From Bacteroidales bacterium (GTDB lineage Bacteria > Bacteroidota > Bacteroidia > Bacteroidales > UBA932), in contig SUYQ01000021.1 of the NCBI GenBank assembly GCA_015060325.1, positions 1 to 50,700 of the forward strand: a stretch of 50,700 nt of DNA. Reading direction: 5' to 3'. The notes below the pieces were generated by a model. It did no database searches. It was not told where the DNA came from and saw only the letters and a program-made list of their open reading frames with translations. The position numbers and the translations under genes were made by a program. Positions within the stretch are counted from its first letter, which is position 1. Every line of letters begins with the position of its first letter. Positions 1 through 8,437 of this stretch are shown here, one piece after another.

Positions 1-152
1 ATGATACGGACTCGTGGGAACTTTATGATCTGAAAAACGATCCGCTCCAGATGCACAACATATATCATACACCTGAAGCGGCAATCATTCTTCCGGATCT
101 CATGAAGCAGCTGCACGAACTGCAGATACTATACGAAGATCCTATTCAGTAA
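1..152 (+). CDS. Sulfatase, C-terminal fragment (gene starts outside window)
   Basis: An open frame enters from the left edge (frame beginning at base 3) and stops at TAA 150-152. It encodes about 49 residues. The stretch WELYDLKNDPLQMHNIY is the typical C-terminal signature of alkaline-phosphatase-superfamily sulfatases of the Bacteroidetes, where the chain ends in 'W-E-L-Y-D-L-x-x-D-P-x-E-x-x-N'. A short helical tail follows. The catalytic Cys/Ser-x-Pro-x-Arg site would lie upstream and is not visible, so substrate and activity cannot be judged. The gene converges with floA, whose stop lies 15 bp away. Confidence 0.75.
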   Translation, partial: DTDSWELYDLKNDPLQMHNIYHTPEAAIILPDLMKQLHELQILYEDPIQ

Positions 153-167
153 GATGCTTTGCAAGAA

Positions 168-1121
168 CTACTGTTTTGCAATATTTTCTCTCATTTCCGT
201 GTCAGCCTGGATATTTTTCATCTTGTAGTAATCCATGATGCCCAGATTGCCTGAACGGAAAGCTTCTGCCATTGCGAGAGGAACTTCAGCCTCTGCCTCG
301 ATCACGCGGGCACGAGCCTCCTGTGCCTTAGCCTTCATTTCCTGCTCGAGAGCAACTGCCATTGCACGACGCTCCTCTGCACGTGCCTGAGCGATATTCT
401 TGTCAGCCTCGGCCTGATCAATCTGCAGTACGGCACCGATATTCTTTCCTATATCGATATCTGCGATGTCGATAGAGAGGATCTCGAACGCTGTACCAGC
501 ATCAAGTCCCTTGTCAAGCACCACCTTTGAGATACTGTCAGGATTCTCAAGAACCGACTTATGACTTTCCGCAGAGCCGATAGATGATACGATACCCTCA
601 CCGACGCGGGCAAGAACAGTCTCCTCTCCTGCGCCACCTACGAGCTGCTTGATGTTTGCGCGCACTGTCACACGAGCCTTGGCAATGAGCTGGATACCGT
701 CCTTTGCTACAGCGGTGACAGGAGGTGTGTTGATGACTTTAGGATTTACAGACATCTGGACTGCCTGAAAGACATCTCGGCCGGCAAGATCGATGGCAGC
801 TGCCATCTTGAAATCAAGCGAAATGTTCGCCTTGTCAGCAGAAATGAGTGCATTCACAACCTTCGGGACATCACCTCTTGCAAGATAATGAGCTTCAAGG
901 TCGTTGGCATCCAGCGTCAGACCAGCCTTTGTACCGGTGACCATAGCCATGACAATAGTATTTGGAGACACTCCCCTCCAACGCATCAGAACAAGCTGAA
1001 GCAGGGAGATGTGAACACCCGAAATCATGGCCTGGAACCAAAGTGTGATCGGGAAGAACCACAACAGGATTGCAAGGCCGACTACTGCGACAGCAATCCA
1101 GATAATCAACATAGTTTCCAT
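168..1121 (-). CDS. floA: FloA flotillin-like membrane scaffold protein
   Basis: The 317-residue protein matches FloA (YqfA family) along its whole length. It has an N-terminal hydrophobic hairpin (about residues 4-45), an SPFH/PHB-like domain (about 60-215) and an Ala/Glu-rich coiled-coil region (about 235-285, [21 protein letters not shown]). FloA proteins oligomerise in functional membrane microdomains; no enzymatic role is known. It is the last gene of a minus-strand operon, 26 bp after the NfeD-like gene. That is the classic NfeD-flotillin pairing. The first ATG (METM) is used here; the ATG three codons later is equally possible. Length and motifs are normal for the family. Confidence 0.93.
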   Translation of the reverse strand: METMLIIWIAVAVVGLAILLWFFPITLWFQAMISGVHISLLQLVLMRWRGVSPNTIVMAMVTGTKAGLTLDANDLEAHYLARGDVPKVVNALISADKANISLDFKMAAAIDLAGRDVFQAVQMSVNPKVINTPPVTAVAKDGIQLIAKARVTVRANIKQLVGGAGEETVLARVGEGIVSSIGSAESHKSVLENPDSISKVVLDKGLDAGTAFEILSIDIADIDIGKNIGAVLQIDQAEADKNIAQARAEERRAMAVALEQEMKAKAQEARARVIEAEAEVPLAMAEAFRSGNLGIMDYYKMKNIQADTEMRENIAKQ

Positions 1122-1147
1122 AATATATATTTAAAGAATTTGTATTT

Positions 1148-1606
1148 TCATCTGCAAGATCTCACCGTTACCTTGATCCCCTCAAGCATAACGACCTCCA
1201 CCTCGGTTCCCGGAGGAATGATACCTTCTAAAGATGTCACCTCAACAATCTCATCATCAAATCTGGCATTGCCCATAGGAGCCAATCTGGTAAGTGCAAC
1301 GCCTCTATCCCCCACTGCAAGATTTATCCTCTGGACAACGGCCTTGGAATCAATATTGGTATCAAGAGACATACGCTTCCATGTTTTGGCGCGCAGAACC
1401 CATATCAGCATAAGGATAAGGATCACCAATATCACTGCCAGGACAATAAGTCCCGTTGCAAGGCTATAGTTGACAAAAGCCAGGTAGCACGCTACTGCCA
1501 TTGAAATGACTCCAAGGATACCGGCAACTCCGATTCCGGGAATAAGCAGGATTTCCGCGAAAAGCAGAACAAGGCCTAATATTATCAGAGAAATGATCAG
1601 TCCCAT
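1148..1606 (-). CDS. NfeD-like membrane protein
   Basis: This short NfeD-type protein has about 152 residues. It has two or three N-terminal membrane segments (MGLIISLIILGLVLLFAEIL, then a Gly/Ile-rich segment and LATGLIVLAVILVILILML). A small C-terminal OB-fold-like NfeD domain follows (about residues 90-152, ending GTEVEVVMLEGIKVTV). No ClpP-like protease domain is present, so it is the short class that accompanies flotillins. I chose the ATG at 1606 because it lies one base after the stop codon of the preceding gene (TAA 1610-1608). An in-frame ATG at 1642 would add 12 non-hydrophobic residues and overlap that gene by 35 bp. Direct linkage to floA supports a membrane-microdomain role. Confidence 0.88.
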   Translation of the reverse strand: MGLIISLIILGLVLLFAEILLIPGIGVAGILGVISMAVACYLAFVNYSLATGLIVLAVILVILILMLIWVLRAKTWKRMSLDTNIDSKAVVQRINLAVGDRGVALTRLAPMGNARFDDEIVEVTSLEGIIPPGTEVEVVMLEGIKVTVRSCR

Positions 1607-1607
1607 A

Positions 1608-3476
1608 TTAATAATCGTTTGATATTGATTTACATTCAACACTACCCGTCACCATATTCCTGATGACCTCCGTCAGCTCTTCCGCCGCCTCTCCATCATC
1701 AAATGGTCCTACCGAGAATACCAGGGTCCCGTCCTCTGCTTCCGAACGCTTGATATCCTTGCCTATGGCTCTTGCAGTCACGACGTCCACAAGATGCGGA
1801 TCCAGTTCACCCGAATCCGGTATGATAAGTATCTCATACAATGAGAATCCGCTTTTAAGCTGTTCCTGCATGGTGCGTGCCTTTGCAACAGATATTTCCT
1901 TACCATTCTCAAATGCACAAAGGTATGCACTCCTGAATCCCAGATCGCGCACCTTATAAATGCAATCCAGCGCTTCGTTATAGCTTGAGAACCGACCTAC
2001 CCTGTAAATGAACATACCACTTGGAGAGACATGCTCATAAACAGGTGTCAATCCCTTGAAGGAAGAAGCATCAAGTCTATATGAACCTCCCAAAAGCTGG
2101 ATCTGATAAATGATTCCCGGAGGAATCGACTGGTCTTCAGCAAATAAGGATTCTTCCAGGACCCTGAACGAATAGTCGAATTTCTCTTCCGGCTGAGCAA
2201 TGTTAAGCACCAGTGAATCACCATACTCAAGCCTTGCGAATTCATAGCTCAAGGCATCATCGTCAGATGATATGTCATCATGGTCAGGACTATCGAATAT
2301 TCCACGTTTGATGAATTCATCTTCAGTCTTTCTGAGGTCTATCTTGGCTTCGCCCAACTTGACCTGCAAAGACGGTATCTTCTTTTCCAGTTCAATGATA
2401 TCAGAACTTATCTTGAAACGGTCGGCTTCATCATCATTGCTGAAATCAAAGGCATGCCTCAGTTCATTAAGTTCTTCTGTGATGGTATCGATTGAATCCT
2501 TGAGGATACGGACCCTGTCCATCTGGCTCATATACTTGGCCTCCAGCTCATCCGGAACGGTCAACGGTCCCGGATTATCTTTTGCCTTAACTGCCGGCAT
2601 CAACCTCGAAAGCTCCATCAGTTTCTCAGGACCGGTTACCGGAGACTGTATGGAAGACCTTTCATATTCGATGGCAAACACCCAGACGCTATCCTTCGGA
2701 CAATCTCTGGTAGAGGCAAACACAGTATAACGTTCATCTTCGGAATCGACATAAAGGAAATCATCTTCCGGGGAAGAAAACGGGAAACCCATATTGTGAG
2801 GAGGGTCCCATTGTCCGTTTAGTTCATTCCATTCCGATCTGTATATGTCATATCCCCCGACACCGAAAAGACCGTCCGAAGCGAAATAGATAGTCTTTCC
2901 ATCGGGAGCCAGCATAGGGCATATTTCATTTGAGGTAGAAGTCGACAGTTCCTCAACCTTCACAGGAACAGTCCAAAGCGTATCCTGAAGTTCAGTCCTG
3001 AAAATGCTCCTGACTCCGTTTTCATCCAAAGCGGAATAATAATGGACATCATTCCAATCAGGAGCATACAAGGCCCGCACAAACGGATTGGATTCATCAT
3101 TATCGAGAACATTCGGCAATTTTCTCCATCCTTCGTTCTCAACAGGAAAGTACAGGTGGAATTCATCCAGCGAGAGCATCCTGCGCCCGGCTACCTTTGG
3201 AGTGTGGGCATATCTGGACATGTTCTTACCGTTTTCCGAGAGGTTTATCCGTTCATAAATCGAGGAAAGAAAAGAAGAATCAGTCACATAAGACGTATCC
3301 TCGACAATATCCAGTATCCGATTGAATGAATCGATGGCGTCGTCAAAGCGATATGCCTTATGATACGCATCGCCCAGACGCAGCAGGCTGTCAACCTGAG
3401 CATCTGCACATAGACTATAAAAAACCGCAACAAAAAGTGCAGCCAGCCTATACAATTTTGACTTACCTTCTGGCAT
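1608..3476 (-). CDS. Secreted TPR / PD40 propeller / SPOR-like protein
   Basis: This 622-residue exported protein has a signal peptide ending near residue 26 (LCADAQ). A short TPR-like helical region follows (about 27-65). Next come PD40/WD40-like beta-propeller blades around 180-275, with motifs such as ICPMLAPDGKTIYFASDG and GGYDIYRSEW. A charged coiled coil spans about 310-395. The C-terminus (about 450-620) looks like SPOR-type sugar-binding repeats (YQIQLLGGSYRL, FIYRVGRFSSYNEAL, LVFSVGPFDDGEAAEEL). PD40 plus SPOR suggests an envelope or peptidoglycan-associated role, but I do not recognise a named gene. It heads the operon with NfeD and FloA; its stop is one base before the NfeD start. 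A TAnnTTTG promoter element lies about 27 bp upstream. Confidence 0.7.
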   Translation of the reverse strand: MPEGKSKLYRLAALFVAVFYSLCADAQVDSLLRLGDAYHKAYRFDDAIDSFNRILDIVEDTSYVTDSSFLSSIYERINLSENGKNMSRYAHTPKVAGRRMLSLDEFHLYFPVENEGWRKLPNVLDNDESNPFVRALYAPDWNDVHYYSALDENGVRSIFRTELQDTLWTVPVKVEELSTSTSNEICPMLAPDGKTIYFASDGLFGVGGYDIYRSEWNELNGQWDPPHNMGFPFSSPEDDFLYVDSEDERYTVFASTRDCPKDSVWVFAIEYERSSIQSPVTGPEKLMELSRLMPAVKAKDNPGPLTVPDELEAKYMSQMDRVRILKDSIDTITEELNELRHAFDFSNDDEADRFKISSDIIELEKKIPSLQVKLGEAKIDLRKTEDEFIKRGIFDSPDHDDISSDDDALSYEFARLEYGDSLVLNIAQPEEKFDYSFRVLEESLFAEDQSIPPGIIYQIQLLGGSYRLDASSFKGLTPVYEHVSPSGMFIYRVGRFSSYNEALDCIYKVRDLGFRSAYLCAFENGKEISVAKARTMQEQLKSGFSLYEILIIPDSGELDPHLVDVVTARAIGKDIKRSEAEDGTLVFSVGPFDDGEAAEELTEVIRNMVTGSVECKSISNDY

Positions 3477-3502
3477 TTCCTGAAAAACGATAAATTAACT
3501 TA

Positions 3503-3510
3503 CAAAAGTA
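3503..3510 (-). promoter_or_regulatory. Putative -7 element for the TPR-NfeD-floA operon
   Basis: On the minus strand this reads TACTTTTG, a match to the Bacteroidetes -7 consensus TAnnTTTG, 27 bp before the start codon at 3476. I see no well-spaced -33 TTG, so the call is moderate. Confidence 0.45.
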
Positions 3511-3593
3511 ACATATTCTCAGCAAAAACGTGCCTATCAGACCTAAAAATACGATAAAAAAAGCCACATACTTCATTTGTTCGAAAAAAGTTG

Positions 3594-3601
3594 TAAATTT
3601 G
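3594..3601 (+). promoter_or_regulatory. Putative -7 element for the SecD-like gene and secDF
   Basis: TAAATTTG matches the Bacteroidetes TAnnTTTG -7 consensus and lies 48 bp before the start codon at 3650. The upstream TTTG is only about 14 bp away rather than 19-21 bp, so the -33 element is uncertain. Confidence 0.45.
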
Positions 3602-3649
3602 TGCCCTATTTGCACAACCTAAAAGGTTAACAATGTAAAAACAAGCATT

Positions 3650-4795
3650 ATGCGAACTGGAAGAGCTGTCAAAATTGCTGCAATAATTCTGCTTTTAGCA
3701 TCCGTCGGTCTGTTTACGTTTCTATTGCTCGGAAACAGAGATGGCGGCAGCTCTGCATCTTCTGACCCGAAAGTCATCGATGGCATGATGTGCACCCTCA
3801 TATTAAACACAGAGGAAGTCCTGACAGACCTCGCCAGGAACAGATGTGAAGAATTCGAGAAAGCATTGGACTCGATCCGAAACAAGAAACAGATATCAAG
3901 AGACGACTACATCGATCAGTTTGCAGAAGCCTGGGAGACTTACAAAGGTAACAAGACCCTGTCATACGTCTTTGAAACAGACGGATCAGACGAAGACATT
4001 CTTGCCTTTCTGAGGGGAGAGACTGAGACTGCTACTGACCAGACCTGCAAAATCCTCAGTTCACGACTAAAAAAAATTGACCTCGTCCATGCAGAAATGA
4101 TAAGGACAGGTGAAATAATTCGAGTGACTCTGCCTTTTGAAATTAACAACGAATCCATGGAGAAGGCAGAAGATATATTCCGCACAGGTATTCTGGAATT
4201 ATGGCCGACAATGTCAGGTGAAGACATCTTCAGGCAGATATGTTCCGCGGACTCGATCGACATATTACATGGCTGTTACGAAAGAACTGCATGCGTAGGA
4301 TTCGCATATGATTCTGACACATACAGGATAAACGAAATACTTGACAGTCTGCATAAGGCACATGCACTCGACAGTAATTTCAGGCCGATGTGGACTGCAA
4401 AGCCATCTGGAGAAAACAATGACATGTATGATCTTGTGGCGATATATGACGACGGGAACGGAGCTCCGATCAACAATAGCCATATCGACACCGCAAAAGT
4501 AGAGTTTTACAATGCGGGGGAAGTTGGTGTCGGGGTTGTCATGAACGATGAAGGCAAGGAAATATTCAGATCCATGACATATAGAAATATCGGAAAGCAG
4601 ATTGCAATAGCTCTGGACAATAGCGTCATCAGCTATCCTGTTGTAAATACTATGATTGATGAGGGAATGGCTCCAATCGTTGGAGATTTTACGGTTGAAG
4701 AAGCCGAGCGTCTTGCAACAATCCTCAATATAGGAAAGCTTCCGGTTTCACTGAAAGTATTGAGATATCAGAAGGCACAGATTATTTTGGACTAG
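3650..4795 (+). CDS. SecD periplasmic-domain paralogue without the translocase membrane domain
   Basis: The 381-residue protein has one N-terminal membrane anchor (about 8-28) and a large extracytoplasmic domain. It parallels the first periplasmic region of the SecDF encoded next door. Both contain 'CEEFxKAxD...', 'AEWxxxKGxKTLSxVF', 'GSDExIL', a 'VLSxRLxxxx' segment, 'FxPMWxAKP', 'YxLVAI' and 'GxFxVEEAxxLAxxLxxGKLP'. SecD normally continues into six transmembrane helices; here the protein ends just where these would begin (KLPVSLKVLRYQKAQIILD). It is therefore a P1-only duplicate, or a diverged accessory subunit. The frame is intact and the gene is followed after 36 bp by secDF, so it is probably co-transcribed and could assist export. 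Homology is seen in the sequence; function is inference. Confidence 0.75.
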   Translation: MRTGRAVKIAAIILLLASVGLFTFLLLGNRDGGSSASSDPKVIDGMMCTLILNTEEVLTDLARNRCEEFEKALDSIRNKKQISRDDYIDQFAEAWETYKGNKTLSYVFETDGSDEDILAFLRGETETATDQTCKILSSRLKKIDLVHAEMIRTGEIIRVTLPFEINNESMEKAEDIFRTGILELWPTMSGEDIFRQICSADSIDILHGCYERTACVGFAYDSDTYRINEILDSLHKAHALDSNFRPMWTAKPSGENNDMYDLVAIYDDGNGAPINNSHIDTAKVEFYNAGEVGVGVVMNDEGKEIFRSMTYRNIGKQIAIALDNSVISYPVVNTMIDEGMAPIVGDFTVEEAERLATILNIGKLPVSLKVLRYQKAQIILD

Positions 4796-4831
4796 AAAAA
4801 ATAATAAATAACAATAAAAACCATAAACATT

Positions 4832-7789
4832 ATGCAAAGCAAAGGTATAATCAAATTTGTAGCGATTCTCCTGCTTATTGCGTCATTATTCCAGCTTTCA
4901 TTCACTTTCGTAGCTAACAGATACGAAAAGAAGGCTGATCAATATGCACAGGAGAAAATCGCAAAGGTCATGCAAGACTCTGCATATCTGGCAAAGGCAG
5001 GATATGCAACCATGACGGAAGAAGATCAGGACAAGTTCGTTGAAAAGGAACTTGCAGCTGCAAAGAGGGAATATATTGACACCAAATTGGGTGAAAAGAA
5101 GATTTACTGCGGCTACAACATCAAGGCAATTCAGGCAAAATCCATCAATCTCGGTCTTGACCTCAAGGGAGGTATGAGCGTCATGCTTCAGGTGCAGGTC
5201 AAGGACGTAGTGAATGCTCTTGCGAAAAACAAATGTGAGGAATTCACAAAAGCATTCGACGCTGCCGTAGAGAAAAGCATAAAGTCTAAGGAAAACTTCA
5301 TTGATCTGTTCAAGGCAGAATGGAACAGTACAAAGGGGGACAAGACTCTCTCTGATGTGTTCGACATGTCAGGATCTGACGAAAAGATCCTCAAGTCTCT
5401 CAAGAAAAAGGCTGCCAGTGCAATCGATAATTCATACAGGGTACTCAGCAGACGTATCGACCGTTTCGGCGTCACTCAGCCAAATATCCAGAAAGTAAAA
5501 GGCGGCTCAGGACGTATCCTTATCGAGCTTCCGGGCGTCAAGGATCCGGAACGTGTGAGAAAGCTCCTTCAGGGTACTGCATCCCTTGAGTTCTGGACAA
5601 CATTGCCGGGAAGCCAGGTATGTCCACAGATTGTTGAAGCTGACAGGCTTATCACAACAAATGATTCTACCGCAGTATCTGTCTTGAACGGAAAACTCTA
5701 CTTGGCAAATAGTGCATCAGCTTGTGTGGGATATGCACATTACAAGGATACTGCTGAAATCAACAGGTTCTTCGCTGATCCTCTTGTCAAGGAAACCATT
5801 GCCAAGGCTATGAGAGAGGAGGAAGCTTTCACTCCTATGTGGTCTGCAAAGCCTGTATCCGGTTCACAAGACACCTATGAGCTCGTTGCCATCAACACCT
5901 ACGGAGGCAAGGCTCCTATCGACGGAGATGCTGTAGAAGAAGCAAGGGCACAGTTCTCACAGAACGGAGAGCCAGAGGTATCAATGGTCATGAAGCCAGG
6001 AAAGAACGGAGCAAAGAAATGGGGAGACCTGACCGGAGACAATGTGGGAAGATATATAGCCATCGTTCTCGACGGACTCGTATATTCATACCCTGAAGTA
6101 AAAGGCCGAATCGACGGAGGTCAATCTCAAATCACCGGAAACTTCTCAGTTGAAGAGGCTCAGGACCTTGCCAACGTTCTTGAGTGCGGTAAACTTCCAG
6201 CACCGGCAACCATCATCCAGGAGCAGGTCGTAGGACCTTCACTCGGAGCGAAGTCAATCAATGCAGGTATGATATCATTCATCATCGCATTCGTGCTCGT
6301 ACTCCTGTATATGATCCTGTTCTACAGCAGAGCCGGTCTTGCAGCTGACCTCGCACTTATATTCAACGTAATCCTCCTCTTCGGAGTCCTCGTTTCATTC
6401 GGTGCGGTTCTCACTCTCCCTGGTATCGCCGGTCTCGTCCTTACCCTCGGTATGGCAGTGGATGCCAACGTGATCATCTATGAGCGCGTCAAGGAAGAGC
6501 TCAGGGCAGGCAAGGGTCTTAGCGCAGCTATCAAGGACGGTTATTCAAATGCATATTCTGCCATCATTGACGGCCAGATCACTACCCTCCTTACCGGTGT
6601 GGTACTCTTCACTTTCGGTTCAGGTCCTGTACAGGGATTTGCGACAACCCTCATCATCGGTATCATTACCTCAATCGTAACTTCTATCTTCATCACAAGA
6701 GTATACTTTGAGGACAGACTTGCGAAGGGCAAGAAAATTACCTTCGACAACAAGTACACAAGAAACTTCCTTCAGAATACGAAGATCAATTTCATCGGCA
6801 AGAGAAAGATCGCATACATCGTATCAGGTATCCTTATCCTCGGATCGCTCGCATCCATGTTTACAAAGGGATTCACATACGGTATCGACTTTGTCGGAGG
6901 ACGTACATATGTAGTGAAGTTCGACCAGTCTGTAAGCACAGAAGAAATACGTAAGGATGTTATCGCAGCATTCGATGCAGCCGCTGCCCTTGATCCTAAC
7001 GTAGGCAAGACATCCGCTGAAGTAAAGCAGTTCGGTGAAGCCAACCAGATCAAGATCACAACTTCATACAAGACAGATGTAGAGGGAGCGGAAGTTGACG
7101 ATGAGGTTACAGGTATCCTTTACAACACGCTTAAGCAATATTTCAAGACAGATCTTACTTTCGACGAATTCAAGTCGACCGACCTGAACCCTATCGGTAT
7201 CGTCAGCTCAGACAAGGTAGGAGCCGCCATTGCGGAAGAAACCAAGACTTCGGCATTCAGGTCTGTAGGAATAGCATTGCTTATCATCTTTGCATACATA
7301 GCAATCCGTTTCAAGAAATGGACATGGGGACTCGGTGGTGTTCTCGGTCTGGCACACACAGCTATCATCGTGATCGGTTTCTTCTCTGTATTCACAGGAA
7401 TACTTCCGTTCACCCTCGATGTTGACCAGACATTCATCGCAGCAATCCTGACCATCATCGGTTATGCAATCAACGATACTGTGGTCATCTTCGACCGTAT
7501 CCGTGAGTTCAAGACTCTCCATCCAAAGGCAGAATTCAAGACCAATGTGAACGAGGCTCTCAACAGTACTCTCTCACGTACTATGAACACCTCACTCACA
7601 ACTCTCGTCACCATGCTTGCAATTGCAATCTTCGGTGGAGAGGCCATCAGAGGTCTTGCTGTAGCACTGATACTCGGTATCGTAATCGGTACTTATGCAT
7701 CTATCTTCATTGCAACCCCTATCATGTACGATCTCACAAGAAAGTCAGAAAAGAGGGCTGCTAAGAAAGCTGCTAAACAGGCAGAGTAA
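4832..7789 (+). CDS. secDF: Fused protein translocase SecDF
   Basis: The 985-residue SecD-SecF fusion is typical of Bacteroidetes. It has an N-terminal membrane helix (about 7-27) and a long periplasmic SecD region (about 100-465). The SecD membrane bundle follows (about 475-640, with GMAVDANVIIYERVKEEL holding the conserved proton-path Asp). SecF starts with a further helix near 665, has a periplasmic region, and ends in a second bundle (about 810-970, with TIIGYAINDTVVIFDRIRE). A Lys/Ala-rich cytoplasmic tail completes it. SecDF uses proton motive force to complete Sec-dependent export. The ATG is preceded by an AT-rich spacer and no strong Shine-Dalgarno, normal for this phylum. A terminator hairpin follows at 7814. 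Confidence 0.96.
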   Translation: MQSKGIIKFVAILLLIASLFQLSFTFVANRYEKKADQYAQEKIAKVMQDSAYLAKAGYATMTEEDQDKFVEKELAAAKREYIDTKLGEKKIYCGYNIKAIQAKSINLGLDLKGGMSVMLQVQVKDVVNALAKNKCEEFTKAFDAAVEKSIKSKENFIDLFKAEWNSTKGDKTLSDVFDMSGSDEKILKSLKKKAASAIDNSYRVLSRRIDRFGVTQPNIQKVKGGSGRILIELPGVKDPERVRKLLQGTASLEFWTTLPGSQVCPQIVEADRLITTNDSTAVSVLNGKLYLANSASACVGYAHYKDTAEINRFFADPLVKETIAKAMREEEAFTPMWSAKPVSGSQDTYELVAINTYGGKAPIDGDAVEEARAQFSQNGEPEVSMVMKPGKNGAKKWGDLTGDNVGRYIAIVLDGLVYSYPEVKGRIDGGQSQITGNFSVEEAQDLANVLECGKLPAPATIIQEQVVGPSLGAKSINAGMISFIIAFVLVLLYMILFYSRAGLAADLALIFNVILLFGVLVSFGAVLTLPGIAGLVLTLGMAVDANVIIYERVKEELRAGKGLSAAIKDGYSNAYSAIIDGQITTLLTGVVLFTFGSGPVQGFATTLIIGIITSIVTSIFITRVYFEDRLAKGKKITFDNKYTRNFLQNTKINFIGKRKIAYIVSGILILGSLASMFTKGFTYGIDFVGGRTYVVKFDQSVSTEEIRKDVIAAFDAAAALDPNVGKTSAEVKQFGEANQIKITTSYKTDVEGAEVDDEVTGILYNTLKQYFKTDLTFDEFKSTDLNPIGIVSSDKVGAAIAEETKTSAFRSVGIALLIIFAYIAIRFKKWTWGLGGVLGLAHTAIIVIGFFSVFTGILPFTLDVDQTFIAAILTIIGYAINDTVVIFDRIREFKTLHPKAEFKTNVNEALNSTLSRTMNTSLTTLVTMLAIAIFGGEAIRGLAVALILGIVIGTYASIFIATPIMYDLTRKSEKRAAKKAAKQAE

Positions 7790-7813
7790 TTCTTTAAATA
7801 CATACACACAGAA

Positions 7814-7847
7814 TAAGGCACTCTAAATTGGAGTGCCTTATTTTTTA
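7814..7847 (+). terminator. Rho-independent terminator after secDF
   Basis: A 9-10 bp stem (AAGGCACTC / GAGTGCCTT) with a 7-base loop is followed directly by a T-rich run. Confidence 0.88.
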
Positions 7848-7913
7848 TTCTTTTTGCAACTTTTTTCTACCTTTATGCATCTATAAAATATTCGTACTTA
7901 AATCAACATCAAA

Positions 7914-8315
7914 ATGAAAAGGATTTTTATTCTGACAGTCCTGATGGCTGTCCTTGGACTCACTTCATGTGAGAAAGAGCCTTCAAAGGCCATCATCGGC
8001 ACTTGGGAAGCGGTAAAGGTTGAAGCTAATGTGCTTGGCGTAAACATGAACTACAACATGTCTGACCTTAACACAAGAATGGAGCTGACATTCAAAAAAG
8101 ACGGAACAGGAACAATCCTTACAGCATCCGAGAAAAAAAGCGAAACAACCGCGTTTGAGTATTCGGTAACAGGAGACAAACTGTCACTGATTGAAGAAGG
8201 AAGCACATCTGGAATTTCTGTTTCATTTGACAAAAAGACAATGACAATGGAACTGAACGGAGAGAGATTCGGACTTGGAAATTCAGACGTGAAAGTACAT
8301 TTCGTGAAAAAGTAA
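7914..8315 (+). CDS. Small lipocalin-like lipoprotein
   Basis: This 133-residue lipoprotein has a lipobox ending LTSC (Cys19) after a short hydrophobic signal. The mature part begins with the typical lipocalin-like 'IIGTWEAVKV' motif. Alternating beta strands follow (MELTFKKDGTGT, FEYSVTGDKLSLI, ISVSFDKKTMTMEL), as in the lipocalin-like/DUF families common in Bacteroidetes. Such proteins are presumed small-molecule or envelope-stress factors; no specific ligand can be read. It stands alone between two terminators, so it is a monocistronic unit. A distant relative with a similar strand pattern occurs at 12,949-13,332. Confidence 0.75.
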   Translation: MKRIFILTVLMAVLGLTSCEKEPSKAIIGTWEAVKVEANVLGVNMNYNMSDLNTRMELTFKKDGTGTILTASEKKSETTAFEYSVTGDKLSLIEEGSTSGISVSFDKKTMTMELNGERFGLGNSDVKVHFVKK

Positions 8316-8334
8316 GAAGTGCACGATAAATGAC

Positions 8335-8365
8335 AGAGCGGCCAGAAAAGGTCGCTCTTTTTTTT
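8335..8365 (+). terminator. Rho-independent terminator after the lipocalin-like gene
   Basis: The stem AGAGCGGCC / GGTCGCTCT (one G-T wobble) with a loop of about 6 bases is followed by eight T residues. Confidence 0.88.
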
Positions 8366-8378
8366 GTTGATAAGTTTG

Positions 8379-8410
8379 TTTGATACATAGGGGCATTTTG
8401 CGTAATTTTG
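8379..8410 (+). promoter_or_regulatory. dnaE promoter (Bacteroidetes type)
   Basis: TTTG at 8379-8382, a 20 bp spacer, then TAATTTTG at 8403-8410. This fits the -33/-7 consensus well. It also argues that translation starts at the ATG at 8438, because the in-frame TTG at 8408 lies inside the -7 element. Confidence 0.72.
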
Positions 8411-8437
8411 TCATCCCTTAACAAACACGTTTCAGCT

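Noticed and set aside
8408..8437. TTG start for dnaE at 8408
   Set aside because: The TTG lies within the -7 promoter element; MSFVHLHVHT from the ATG at 8438 fits known DnaE N-termini.
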